From: Pseudomonadota bacterium
GTDB lineage: Bacteria > Pseudomonadota > Alphaproteobacteria > Acetobacterales > Acetobacteraceae
NCBI GenBank assembly: GCA_018240635.1
Contig: JAFEFJ010000007.1
Span: 1-40,079, forward strand
DNA length: 40,079 nucleotides
Direction: 5' to 3'
This document shows positions 16,580 to 24,655 of this stretch, in pieces. The notes below the pieces were generated by a model. The model searched no databases. It saw only the letters and a list, made by a program, of their open reading frames with translations, and was not told where the DNA came from. Positions within the stretch are counted from its first letter, which is position 1; each line of letters starts with the position of its first letter. The translations under genes and the position numbers were made by a program.

Positions 16580-17524
16580 TCAGCGGCGAGCGGGCCTGCC
16601 CGGGACGGGCTGCGCGAGGGCGGCGGCGCGGCCGGCGTCGAACAGTTCCGAGAGAAACTCCGCCTCGCCGTTGAACTTGGACGAGATCGGCAGATCGAGC
16701 AGCGCCTCGTCGGCGTCGTAGGTGGTAAGCCGCACCGTGCCGGGCAGCGCCGCGATCTCGGCAGTGAGCACGTTGTGGCAGGCGATCTCGTTCAGCCGGT
16801 TCATGATCTCCGACGCCGTTTTCGGCACACCGGGGCGGCGCGCGGGCTGGGCGCGGATCAGCACCAGGTCGCGCGGCGGCCGCGGCGACAGCAGCGGGCG
16901 CAGCGGCGGATTGCCGGCATAGCCGCCGTCCCAGTAGGGGCGGCCGTCGATCTCCACGGCGGGGAAGACGAAGGGCAGGCAGGCGGAGGCCAGCAGCACA
17001 TCGACCGTGATCTCGCGGTTGCCGAACAGCACCGCCTCGCCGGTCTCCACGTCCGTCGTCGCCACCAGCAGCCGCGGCGCGAGGTCGTGCGACAGCAGGC
17101 GGACATCCAGCAGATCGTCGAGCACGAGGCGCAGCGGGTTGTGGCCGAACGGGTTGAGCTGCGCGGGGCTGAACAGCCGCATCGCGGCCTCCATCCCCTG
17201 CCACAGCGGGCTGACCGACAGGTCCCAGCCCCACAGCCAGCGTTGCAGCGGCCCGTGCTGGAAAGGGCTCAGCGAATGCGCCTGCGCGACGCGCCGCCAC
17301 AGCCGCCGCATCTCGCCCCGCGCGCCCGCCGGTCCCGCGCGGACCAGGCCCTGCACCAGCATCGTCGAGAGGATCGCACCGGAGGAGACGCCGCAGATCG
17401 TGTCGATCCGCACCCCCTGCTCCAGCAGCGCATCCAGCACGCCCCAGGCGAAAGCGCCGTGCGCGCCGCCGCCCTGCACCGCCAGCGTCACCCCGCCGGC
17501 GCCGTTCTCTGACTCGTCGTCCAT
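16580..17524 (-). CDS. Patatin-like phospholipase
   Basis: A 314-residue serine acyl hydrolase of the patatin/RssA type, expected to release fatty acids from lipids. The oxyanion-hole loop GGGAHGAF is at residues 18-25, the nucleophile Ser47 is in GVSSG, and the dyad aspartate is D199 in YWDGGYAGN. There is no signal peptide, so it is probably a cytoplasmic or inner-leaflet enzyme. The ATG at 17524 places the first motif at the usual distance. It lies 43 bases downstream of the flavoprotein gene on the same strand. Substrate unknown. Confidence 0.92.
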   Translation of the reverse strand: MDDESENGAGGVTLAVQGGGAHGAFAWGVLDALLEQGVRIDTICGVSSGAILSTMLVQGLVRAGPAGARGEMRRLWRRVAQAHSLSPFQHGPLQRWLWGWDLSVSPLWQGMEAAMRLFSPAQLNPFGHNPLRLVLDDLLDVRLLSHDLAPRLLVATTDVETGEAVLFGNREITVDVLLASACLPFVFPAVEIDGRPYWDGGYAGNPPLRPLLSPRPPRDLVLIRAQPARRPGVPKTASEIMNRLNEIACHNVLTAEIAALPGTVRLTTYDADEALLDLPISSKFNGEAEFLSELFDAGRAAALAQPVPGRPARR

Positions 17525-17567
17525 AGGCGCAAGCTTGGTTCAAGCCGCCGTGATCGGCAACGGCGCG

Positions 17568-18980
17568 CTACGGCAGGCGCGCGAGCAGGCGGACGGCGGT
17601 TTTCACGCGGGGAGAGAACAGCGCGGCCATGAAAGCGCTGCCGGCGGCGCGCTTGCCCGCCTCGGCGCGGGTCGGATAGGGCGCGATCAGGCCCGCGAGC
17701 GTGGACAGCTTCGCGCGGCTCGCAACCGCCAGCGTCCATTGACCGATCATCTCGCCGGCATGCGGCGCCAGGATGCCCGCGCCGAGCAGGCGCCCGCGCG
17801 CAGCCACCAGCTTCACGAGCCCGGCCGTGTCGCCCTCGGCGATGGCGCGGTCGTTCTCCGCCAGCGGCCAGCGCAGCACGCGCACGTCGTGCCCCGCCGC
17901 CCGCGCCTCGGCTTCCGTCAGCCCCACCTGCGCGAGTTCCGGCGCGGTGTAGATGGCGCGCGGCAGGGCGCGGTAATCCAGCTGCGCGGGCAGGCGGAAG
18001 ACGGCGCGGCGCACGACGATGGAGGCGTGGTAGCCCGCGGCATGGGTGAAGGCGCGCGGGCCCAGCCCCGCCGGATCGGCGATGTCGCCCGCCGCATAGA
18101 CGCGCCGGTTGGTGGTGCTGCGCAGCCCGGCATCGGTCGCGACGCCGCGCGGGCCCGCGGCGATCCCGCCGGCGTCCAGCCCGAGGGTTTCGGTGTTCGG
18201 CCGCCGCCCCGTCGCGGCGAGCAGGTGGCTGCCCTCGATCCGCGTGCCGTCCGCCAGGTGCAGCACCGGCCCGCGCGAGGCCGACACCACGGCCACACCC
18301 TCGCGCAGCACGACGCCGAGGCGCCGCAGCTCGGCCCGCAGGAGATCGGCCAGTTCGGGGTCTTCCTGTGCCGCGATGCGCGCCTGCTCGATCAGCGTGA
18401 CGCGGCAGCCCAGCGCGGCATGGGCGGCGGCCATCTCCAGCCCGACCGGCCCGCCGCCCAGGATCAGCAGGTGATCGGGACGCGGCAGGCGCTCGACCAG
18501 CGTCTCGTTCGTCAGCGGTTCGGCGGCGTCCAGGCCGGGAATCGGCGGCAGCGCCGGGCGGCTGCCGGCGGCGATCACGAAGCGGCGCGCGGTGATGCGC
18601 CGCCCGTCCGCCAGCAGCGCGTCCGGCGCCACGAAGCGCGCCTCGGCGCGGATCACGGTGGCGCCGAGCGCCCGGTAGCGCGCCTCGGAATCGACCGGCG
18701 CGATGGCCGCGATGACGCCGTGGACATGGGCGCGCAGCGCGTCCCAGTCGATCTCGGGCGGAGGCAGGCGGATGCCGAAGCGCCCGGCGCGGGCGGCATC
18801 CGTCGCGGCATGGGCGGCGGCGAGCAGCGCCTTGCTCGGCACGCACCCGGCATTGAGGCAGTCGCCGCCCATCCGTCCGCGCTCGATCAGCACGACCCGC
18901 AGGCCGAGCTGCGCCGCCGCCGCCGTCACCGACAGCCCCGCCGCGCCCGCGCCGATGACGGCGAGATCGTAGTCAGGCAT
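17568..18980 (-). CDS. FAD-dependent pyridine nucleotide-disulfide oxidoreductase, MerA-like
   Basis: A 470-residue class I flavoprotein disulfide reductase (glutathione reductase / lipoamide dehydrogenase / mercuric reductase fold). The FAD motif VIGAGAAG is at residues 8-15, the redox disulfide is C41-LNAG-C46 in a VPSK context, the NAD(P)H motif LGGGPVGLEMA lies near residue 173, and the second FAD motif is YAAGDIAD. The C-terminal active-site segment, usually HPHPT with a catalytic histidine, reads APYPTRAE, with tyrosine at that position as in mercuric reductases. There is no N-terminal metal-binding domain and no vicinal cysteine pair at the C-terminus, so mercury reduction is doubtful. 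It overlaps the TVP38 gene by 8 bases. Confidence 0.88.
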   Translation of the reverse strand: MPDYDLAVIGAGAAGLSVTAAAAQLGLRVVLIERGRMGGDCLNAGCVPSKALLAAAHAATDAARAGRFGIRLPPPEIDWDALRAHVHGVIAAIAPVDSEARYRALGATVIRAEARFVAPDALLADGRRITARRFVIAAGSRPALPPIPGLDAAEPLTNETLVERLPRPDHLLILGGGPVGLEMAAAHAALGCRVTLIEQARIAAQEDPELADLLRAELRRLGVVLREGVAVVSASRGPVLHLADGTRIEGSHLLAATGRRPNTETLGLDAGGIAAGPRGVATDAGLRSTTNRRVYAAGDIADPAGLGPRAFTHAAGYHASIVVRRAVFRLPAQLDYRALPRAIYTAPELAQVGLTEAEARAAGHDVRVLRWPLAENDRAIAEGDTAGLVKLVAARGRLLGAGILAPHAGEMIGQWTLAVASRAKLSTLAGLIAPYPTRAEAGKRAAGSAFMAALFSPRVKTAVRLLARLP

Positions 18981-19704
18981 GCACGCGCCCGCGCCAGCGG
19001 CGCCAGAGCGTGGGCAGCAGCGACAGCAGCGCCAACCCCGCGAGCGGCAGCAGCACGCGCGGCGACACCAGCACCGTCAGGTCGGGCTCGCCGCCCGCCG
19101 CCAGCACGCCGCCGAGCCCGGCGCCGACCGAGACCAGCACGACGCTGGCCGGGACGATGCCGAGCAGCGTGGCGGCGGCGAAGGGCAGCAGCCGCATCCC
19201 CACCAGCGCCGGCGCCAGGTTGACCAGCCAGAATGGGAACAGCGGCACGAGGCGCAGCGCGAGCAGCGCCCCGAAGCCGTCGCGCTCCAGCGCCGGGCCG
19301 ATCCGCGCGAGCACGGGCGCGAGGCGGCGGGCGAGCAGCGGGCGGAAGGCGGCGCGCACGATCAGGAACAGCAGGACCGCGCCGAGCGTGGCGCCCGCGA
19401 CCGCGGCGATGCTGCCGAGCACGGTGCCGAACAGCAGCCCGCCCGCCGCCGACATGACTGTGGTGGCGGGGATCGAGAGCGCGGCGATCAGGGCATAGAG
19501 CCCGACATAGGCGGCGAGCGCCGAGGCGGGATGCGCCGCCGCCGCCGCCGTCAGCGCCGCCTGGCGCTCGGCGAGCGCGTGCCAGGACAGATCGCCCGGC
19601 AGCCCGAGCCACAGCGCCGCCGCAAGCGCGCCGATCAGCAGCAAAAGGGGCAGCAGGCGCAGCCACGGCATGGCGCGGAAGGTCCGGAAAGGGGCGGCGA
19701 ACAT
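18973..19704 (-). CDS. TVP38/TMEM64 (VTT, DedA superfamily) membrane protein
   Basis: An inner membrane protein of 243 residues with about six hydrophobic segments and the VTT core: YALIAALSIPATTVMSAAGGLLFG, then LRLVPLFPFWLVNLAPALVG. Relatives act in lipid scrambling or small-molecule transport across membranes; the substrate here is unknown. It overlaps the MerA-like flavoprotein gene, and fused or paired TVP38-flavoprotein arrangements occur in other bacteria, suggesting a joint redox role. The ATG at 19704 is taken; ATG at 19671 would still keep the first helix. No strong ribosome site distinguishes them. Confidence 0.85.
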   Translation of the reverse strand: MFAAPFRTFRAMPWLRLLPLLLLIGALAAALWLGLPGDLSWHALAERQAALTAAAAAHPASALAAYVGLYALIAALSIPATTVMSAAGGLLFGTVLGSIAAVAGATLGAVLLFLIVRAAFRPLLARRLAPVLARIGPALERDGFGALLALRLVPLFPFWLVNLAPALVGMRLLPFAAATLLGIVPASVVLVSVGAGLGGVLAAGGEPDLTVLVSPRVLLPLAGLALLSLLPTLWRRWRGRVHA

Positions 19705-19733
19705 CGGGCGTGGCAGGTCCGCACGGGCCGCAT

Positions 19734-19762
19734 TTGCGTCCGGCGGGCCGCTTCGTTATATG
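19734..19762 (+). promoter_or_regulatory. Promoter of tRNA-Asn
   Basis: TTGCGT (19734-19739), 17-base spacer, TATATG (19757-19762). Transcription would begin near 19769, eight bases before the mature tRNA. The spacing is ideal and no other gene uses it. Confidence 0.5.
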
Positions 19763-19776
19763 CGGCCTCCCGCAGT

Positions 19777-19852
19777 TCCCGGATAGCTCAGTTGGTAGAG
19801 CAAGCGGCTGTTAACCGCTGGGTCGTAGGTTCGAGTCCTACTCCGGGAGCCA
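19777..19852 (+). tRNA. tRNA-Asn (anticodon GTT)
   Basis: 76 bases including an encoded CCA. The acceptor stem TCCCGGA/TCCGGGA pairs perfectly; the D arm is TAGCTCAGTTGGTAGAGC; the anticodon stem AGCGG/CCGCT encloses loop CTGTTAA with anticodon GTT at 19810-19812; the T arm contains GGTTCGAGTCC. Discriminator G. An insertion sequence begins 20 bases downstream and does not touch the gene. Confidence 0.98.
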
Positions 19853-19872
19853 CTTATCGCTGGTCCAGCCCG

Positions 19873-19912
19873 GAGACATAGGTAACAGTCTGTTCCTAAG
19901 ACATGGGTGACA
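19873..19912 (+). repeat. Left terminal inverted repeat of the IS481 element
   Basis: Contains two 13-base sites, GACATAGGTAACA (19875-19887) and GACATGGGTGACA (19900-19912), starting exactly 25 bases apart, likely a double transposase-binding site. Confidence 0.8.
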
Positions 19913-21080
19913 ACCTCGTGCCGAACGGGTTGTCGATGGGTTGCAGGGTTTTCTGCTCCAGGTCGATGTATCCCAGATCGTAGTGCATGAAGCTGATCAG
20001 CCAGATGCCGTCGTCGACCTCCTTCAGTCCGAGTTTCTGACCGGCGAGCACGGTGGAGATGTTGATCTTCTTGCGGTGCATGCAGATGCGCCCGCAGGCG
20101 GTGACGAGGTATTCGCGGTCGTGAAGCGGGTATTCGAGGTCGGGCAGGCCGAAGTAAGGTTTGCTTGAGACGGTATAGAGGTCGGCTGGCCGCTTCATGT
20201 CGAGCGCCTCGTGCGGCCGTTCGGTGTTGAATTCCTCGACGAACGCGTCGAAGCGCGCCTGCTGCTGCAGACTGTTCATGCCCGGCGGGCGGGTGGTCTC
20301 CTTCTTCAGCGTCAGATGCATGCGCTCATGGCGGCCGTTCTGCTGGGGATTGCCTGGCTTGATGCGCTCGATGGCGATGCCCAGGCGCAGCCACCAGACC
20401 GACAGCCTGGAGAGATTGAACAGGGCATTGGGGCTGGCGAACGGGACGCCGTTGTCGGAGCGGATGGCATCCGGCAGGCCGCGTTCGGCGAACAGGCGCT
20501 GGAAGGCGGCGATGGCGCCTTCCTCGCGCACGGAGTCGAGAGCCTCGCAGAGCAGCAGGAAGCGCGAGGCGTGGTCGGTGACGGTGAGCGGGTAGCAATA
20601 GCGGCTGTTGCCGAGGCGGAACTCGCCTTTGAAATCAGCGCACCAGAGGTCGTTGGGGTGCGCCCCTGCGGAGAGCGGCGTTCCCTGGGCGCGGCGGCGT
20701 GGGCGGCCCAGGCGGCTGACCAGGCCGTGGCGGTCGAGCACGGCGTGGATCGTGCTCTGGGCTGGGACGCGCAACTCGCCGGGCAGCCGGCGGACCAGCA
20801 ATTCGCGGATCTTGCGGGCACCCCAGTGCGGCTTGCCGCGCTTGAGGCTGACGATGAGACCCTCGATCTGCGGCGGCAGCTGATTGGCGTAGCGAACCGG
20901 CCGACGAGATCGGTCGGTCAGCGCGCCCGCGCCCTCGTCCTTGTAGCGGCCGAGCAGCTTGTAGCCGGTTTTGCGCGAGATGCCGAACTCGCGGCAGACG
21001 TCGCTCATCGCTTCACCTTCGAGGAGACGGGCAACGAAGCGGAGGCGTTCTTCCATGGCCGAACACGCGTTCCACGGCAT
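19896..21080 (-). CDS. IS481-family transposase (DDE integrase core)
   Basis: A 394-residue transposase that cuts and joins the element's ends. A helix-turn-helix (about 12-60; MSDVCREFGISRKTGYKLLGRY) and a second DNA-binding segment precede the rve catalytic core, with Asp in DLWCADFKGEF, Asp in DAIRSDNGVPF and Glu in NGRHERMHLTLKKE. The gene is intact, so the element may still be mobile. The ATG at 21080 follows GGGAGG at five bases, preferred over GTG at 21086. The last codons and the TAG stop overlap the left terminal repeat. Confidence 0.93.
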   Translation of the reverse strand: MPWNACSAMEERLRFVARLLEGEAMSDVCREFGISRKTGYKLLGRYKDEGAGALTDRSRRPVRYANQLPPQIEGLIVSLKRGKPHWGARKIRELLVRRLPGELRVPAQSTIHAVLDRHGLVSRLGRPRRRAQGTPLSAGAHPNDLWCADFKGEFRLGNSRYCYPLTVTDHASRFLLLCEALDSVREEGAIAAFQRLFAERGLPDAIRSDNGVPFASPNALFNLSRLSVWWLRLGIAIERIKPGNPQQNGRHERMHLTLKKETTRPPGMNSLQQQARFDAFVEEFNTERPHEALDMKRPADLYTVSSKPYFGLPDLEYPLHDREYLVTACGRICMHRKKINISTVLAGQKLGLKEVDDGIWLISFMHYDLGYIDLEQKTLQPIDNPFGTRLSPMS

Positions 21081-21108
21081 CCACACCTCCCGCCAAGTCA
21101 GCGGAAAG

Positions 21109-21148
21109 TGTTACCCATGTCTCCGGAACGATTTGTCACCTATGTCTC
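21109..21148 (-). repeat. Right terminal inverted repeat of the IS481 element
   Basis: Read inward it contains GACATAGGTGACA (21134-21146) and GACATGGGTAACA (21109-21121), again 25 bases apart, mirroring the left end. Confidence 0.8.
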
Positions 21149-21159
21149 GGGTCGTACAG

Positions 21160-21423
21160 CTAATCCGGCAGACCATCTTTCCCATACAGAAAGTCCTGGC
21201 TCCGTGCCGCATCAGGCCCGGCGCGATGCTTGCTTGCTGCAACCTTGGCGGCGGATGAGGCGCGCACCGCGTCGATGAGCGCAATGCTGGCGGCAATGTC
21301 AGTCACTGTCCTGGCGAAGCCTGTCCCCGCCTCCGGCTGCCCCCGCCGGCCCTCGTCGCCAGCGTCCGTACCGCGCCCCAGGAGGGCGCGCTGACATTCC
21401 GCGTTGCCCGTCGATTCCGGCAT
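21160..21423 (-). CDS. Hypothetical 87-residue protein beside the IS
   Basis: No family recognised. The ATG at 21423 follows a strong GGGGGAGAAG ribosome site. The N-terminal half is charged and disordered; residues about 40-65 (VTDIAASIALIDAVRASSAAKVAA) look helical. Third codon positions are less G+C-rich towards the C-terminus than in neighbouring genes. The TAG stop lies only 12 bases from the insertion sequence, so the original C-terminus may have been replaced by the insertion. Either a real small gene or a truncated remnant. Confidence 0.4.
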   Translation of the reverse strand: MPESTGNAECQRALLGRGTDAGDEGRRGQPEAGTGFARTVTDIAASIALIDAVRASSAAKVAASKHRAGPDAARSQDFLYGKDGLPD

Positions 21424-21620
21424 CGCACTTCTCCCCCGGCCGGACCGTCTCCGGCCGCCACCAGTCCATTTCGATCCCTACCGCCGCCGCGGCCCGCGCG
21501 CTAACCCGTGATGATCCGGGAATTGTCAACCCACCTTGACGACCGGGACGAGTCGGGTCTGAATCCCGCGCCAACCCGCCCAAACGGAACCGAGGCGGGC
21601 CTTACGGAGGAGATGCGACG

Positions 21621-21803
21621 ATGGAAATGAGCCATGTCGCCGACGACTACGCGGCCATCGCGCGGCGCCTGAAGGAAATCCGGGCTGAGCAGGAACTGGC
21701 CGAACAGCGCGCCGCCATGCCGCCCCGCCGCCCCAGTCTCAGCGATCCGGCGACGCTGCCAAGCCGTCCCGAGCGCGAAGGCTTCCGCCTCGCCGCCCGC
21801 TGA
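21621..21803 (+). CDS. Hypothetical 60-residue protein
   Basis: No family recognised. The ATG at 21621 follows GGAGGAGA at a good distance. The protein (MEMSHVADDYAAIARRLKEI) starts with a probable amphipathic helix rich in Ala, Glu and Arg, then a proline-rich basic tail (PPRRPSLSDPATLPSRPERE). Almost all codons end in G or C. A TTGACG hexamer at 21536 with a weak -10 at 21559 could drive it. Cytoplasmic, function unknown. Confidence 0.6.
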   Translation: MEMSHVADDYAAIARRLKEIRAEQELAEQRAAMPPRRPSLSDPATLPSRPEREGFRLAAR

Positions 21804-21848
21804 CCCGGACACAGGCCGACCCGGCGGCGCGCCTCCCCGGCCCGCCGC

Positions 21849-23915
21849 CTAGAGATCCTTCGCCAGACGCAGCCCGTCGAACACGGCGGCATGGACGTTG
21901 CGGCTGGCGACCGCATCGCCGATGCGGAACAGCCGGTACGTGCCCTCCGGATTGCGCGCGACGGTCTGGGGCTGCCCCGATAACAGGGCCTTGTAGTCCA
22001 CTTCTCCCAGATTGACCGAGCCCGGGCGCAGCTCCCAGTACAGCGCGTCCTGCGGCAGCGTGCCGTGCTCCACCACCACCTGATCGACCTCGCGCTCCTC
22101 CTGCCAGGGGCCGTAATCGCTGCCGATCGTGGCGGCCAGGCGGTTGCCCGACCGGCGCACGGACACCACGCGGCGGTTGATCGTCAGGCGCACGCCGCGC
22201 GGCTGGAACACGCGGGCGTAGCCGGTGTGGTTCAGCCCGCCCATCTCGGGCGCGAACAGCCGCTCGGGCGTGACGATCTCCAGCGACGCCCCTGCAGCGG
22301 CGATCATCTCCGCGGCCTGCATCCCCGGATGGCCGCCATTGTCGTCGAACACCAGCACCGACTGGCCGGGCGTCACGGACCCCGAAAGGATGTCCCAGCT
22401 CGACACCACCAGGTCGTTGCCAGCGGTCAGCACCTCGGTGTTCGGCAGCCCGCCGGTGGCGACGAACACCACGTCGGGCGCCTCGGCCAGCACCGTCTCC
22501 CCGGTCGCGAAAGCGGAGAAGCGCATCTCCACGCCGAGCCGTGCCAGTTCCGACAGCCGCCAGTCCACGATGCCGATCAGCTCGCGCCGGCGCGGCACGC
22601 GCACGGCCAGAAGCAACTGCCCGCCCGCCTTCGGCGCGGCTTCCAGCACCAGCACCGAATGGCCGCGCTCGGCCGCCACGCGCGCCGCCTCCAGCCCCGC
22701 CGGCCCCGCGCCCACCACCACCACGCGCCGGCGCGGCCCGTCCGACGGCGCGATGACATGCGGCATCGACGCCTCGCGCGAGGTCGCGGGGTTGTGGATG
22801 CACAGCGCGTCGTTGCCCTCGTAGATGCGGTCCAGGCAATACGTCGCGCCGACGCAGGGACGGATGCGCGCCTCCTGCCCCGCGGCGAGCTTCTTCACCA
22901 GATGCGGGTCGGCGATCAGCGCGCGCGTCATCCCCACCATGTCGAGCTTGCCGGTGGCGATCGCGTGCCGCGCGGTCGCCACGTCGTTGATGCGGGCGGC
23001 GTGGAAGACCGGAATGTCGGCCGCCGCGCGCACCTCGCCCGCGAAGTCCAGATGCGGCGCGGACTTCATCCCCGCGATCGGGATCACGTCGGTCAGGCCC
23101 GCATCGGTGTCGATGTGGCCGCGGATGATGTTGAGGAAATCCACCACGCCGGAGGCGCGGAAGCGCCGCGCGATCTCGATCCCCTCCTCGCGCGAGAGGC
23201 CGATTTCCCAGTCCTCGTCAGCGACCATGCGCACGCCCAGCAGGAAGCGCTGGCCGACCGCCTCGCGCATCGCCCGCATCACGCGCAGCGAGAAGTCCAT
23301 GCGGTTGTCCAGGCTGCCGCCGAAGGCGTCGGTGCGCTGGTTGGTGGCGGGCGACCAGAACTGATCGGGCAGATGGCCGTAGGCGATGATCTCCAGCCCA
23401 TCCAGCCCCGCCGCCTGCATCCGCTGCGCCGCCGCCGCGTAGTCGGCCACGATGCGGTCGATGTCCCAGTCCTCGATCTCCTTCGGGAAGGCGCGGTGCG
23501 CCGGCTCGCGCACCGGCGAGGGCGCGAGCACCGGCAGCCAGTCGCCCTTGTTGAAGGCGGTGCGGCGGCCGAGATGCGTAAGCTGGATCATCACCGCCGT
23601 GCCGTGCTCGTGGCACTCGTCGGCAAGCCGCTTCATCCACGGCACGATCTCGTCCTTGTAGGCGAGAAGGTTGCCGAACACCGGCGGGCAGTCGGGCGAG
23701 ACGATGGCCGAGCCCGCCGTCATGGTCAGCGCGGCGCCGCCCTTCGCCTTCTCCACGTGATACAGCCGGTAGCGGTCCGTCGGCATGCCATCGACGCCGT
23801 AGTTCGGCTCGTGCGAGGTGCTGATGACGCGGTTGCGCAGCGTCAGGTGGCCGATCTGGAAGGGCGTGAGCAGCGGATCGGACGCCGCGGTATTCGTCAT
23901 CGTTTGAGCCGCCAT
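21849..23915 (-). CDS. NADH:flavin oxidoreductase, trimethylamine dehydrogenase / 2,4-dienoyl-CoA reductase type
   Basis: A 688-residue multidomain flavoprotein. The N-terminal OYE-type FMN barrel (about 1-350) has RNRVISTSHEPNYG and DQFWSPATNQRTDAFGGS; the iron-sulfur segment has C354-x5-C360-x11-C372; the C-terminal FAD/NAD(P) domains start with VVVVGAGPAGLEAA near residue 392. Relatives demethylate amines or N-methyl amino acids or reduce enoyl groups; the STSHEP opening resembles N-methylproline demethylase-like members, but this is weak. One of the four cluster cysteines of trimethylamine dehydrogenase is alanine here (A357). The ATG at 23915 follows GGGAAGGG; the frame extends to 23966 without a ribosome site. 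It stands alone, convergent with the 60-residue gene. Confidence 0.88.
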   Translation of the reverse strand: MAAQTMTNTAASDPLLTPFQIGHLTLRNRVISTSHEPNYGVDGMPTDRYRLYHVEKAKGGAALTMTAGSAIVSPDCPPVFGNLLAYKDEIVPWMKRLADECHEHGTAVMIQLTHLGRRTAFNKGDWLPVLAPSPVREPAHRAFPKEIEDWDIDRIVADYAAAAQRMQAAGLDGLEIIAYGHLPDQFWSPATNQRTDAFGGSLDNRMDFSLRVMRAMREAVGQRFLLGVRMVADEDWEIGLSREEGIEIARRFRASGVVDFLNIIRGHIDTDAGLTDVIPIAGMKSAPHLDFAGEVRAAADIPVFHAARINDVATARHAIATGKLDMVGMTRALIADPHLVKKLAAGQEARIRPCVGATYCLDRIYEGNDALCIHNPATSREASMPHVIAPSDGPRRRVVVVGAGPAGLEAARVAAERGHSVLVLEAAPKAGGQLLLAVRVPRRRELIGIVDWRLSELARLGVEMRFSAFATGETVLAEAPDVVFVATGGLPNTEVLTAGNDLVVSSWDILSGSVTPGQSVLVFDDNGGHPGMQAAEMIAAAGASLEIVTPERLFAPEMGGLNHTGYARVFQPRGVRLTINRRVVSVRRSGNRLAATIGSDYGPWQEEREVDQVVVEHGTLPQDALYWELRPGSVNLGEVDYKALLSGQPQTVARNPEGTYRLFRIGDAVASRNVHAAVFDGLRLAKDL

Positions 23916-24019
23916 CGTGTGCCCTTCCCTGCCGCGCGCATCGGGCCAACATAGAATGACGGACAAAGCCGCGCGCCAAGCCCTGCGCGCGGTTCGCCGC
24001 TTCTTCCTCAGGTGGTTCG

Positions 24020-24649
24020 ATGGTGCTGCGCGACGTGATGTCCCTGTTTTCCGGCCTGGCGCTGGCCGCGTGTTCGGTGGTGGGCGTGCGATCGGGAACG
24101 GAGGAGCCGCGCTACGACGTGGTGCAGAGCGTGGGGGCGCTGGAGATCCGCGCCTACGGGCCGCGCCTGGCCGCCGAGACCGACGCGCCGGGCGCGGAGG
24201 TGGCGGCGCGCAGCGAGGGCTTCCGGCGCATCGCGGCCTTCATCTTCGGCGCCAACCAGGGCAGCGCGAAGATCGCGATGACCGCGCCGGTGGCGACCGC
24301 GCCCGCCGAGAAGATCGCGATGACCGCCCCCGTCGCGACCGCGCGCACCGCGTCGGGCTGGACGGTGCGCTTCTTCATGCCGGCCGAATACACGATGGAG
24401 ACGCTGCCGAAGCCGAACGACCCGCGCGTGCGGATCGTGACGGTGCCGGGCGAGACCTATGCCGTGTACCGCTACAGCGGCAGCATCGGTCCCGCCGAGA
24501 CGGCCGCCGCCCACGCCGAACTGCTGCGCCTGCTGGCAGAGACGGAATGGAAGCCGGCGGGCGAGGTGGTGGACTGGTTCTACGACCCGCCCTGGACGCT
24601 GCCCCCGCTCCGCCGCAACGAGGCGGCGGTGCCGGTGACAAAGGGGTAG
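24020..24649 (+). CDS. SOUL heme-binding family lipoprotein
   Basis: A 209-residue predicted lipoprotein: MVLRDVMSLFSGLALAAC, lipobox LAAC (Cys18). The rest is a SOUL/HBP domain: YDVVQSVGALEIRAYGP, GFRRIAAFIFGAN, KIAMTAPV, FFMPAEYTMETLPKP. Eukaryotic relatives bind heme; bacterial function is not established. The KIAMTAPVATA motif occurs twice, 14 residues apart, through a short DNA duplication. AGGTGG precedes the ATG. It is convergent with hemN, 6 bases apart, which fits a link to heme, but that is inference. Confidence 0.9.
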   Translation: MVLRDVMSLFSGLALAACSVVGVRSGTEEPRYDVVQSVGALEIRAYGPRLAAETDAPGAEVAARSEGFRRIAAFIFGANQGSAKIAMTAPVATAPAEKIAMTAPVATARTASGWTVRFFMPAEYTMETLPKPNDPRVRIVTVPGETYAVYRYSGSIGPAETAAAHAELLRLLAETEWKPAGEVVDWFYDPPWTLPPLRRNEAAVPVTKG

Positions 24650-24655
24650 CGGCCC

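Larger units (their letters stand above)
19873..21148 (-). mobile_element. Complete IS481-family insertion sequence, about 1276 bp
   Basis: One transposase gene bounded by 40-bp imperfect terminal inverted repeats that match at 32 of 40 positions. Both ends begin GAGACATAGGT. The transposase stop codon lies inside the left repeat. No target-site duplication is evident in the flanking bases (AGCCCG on the left, GGGTCG on the right), so either it has decayed or the true ends differ by a few bases. It sits between tRNA-Asn and a small hypothetical gene. Confidence 0.85.

Noticed and set aside
17568-18980. Calling the flavoprotein a mercuric reductase
   Set aside because: No N-terminal metal-binding domain, no C-terminal cysteine pair and no mer genes nearby.
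19777-21148. tRNA-Asn with adjacent IS considered as an integrated genomic island
   Set aside because: No integrase and no repeat of the tRNA 3' end beyond the IS; an eight-base match (GGGTCGTA) in the right flank is too short to be an attachment site.
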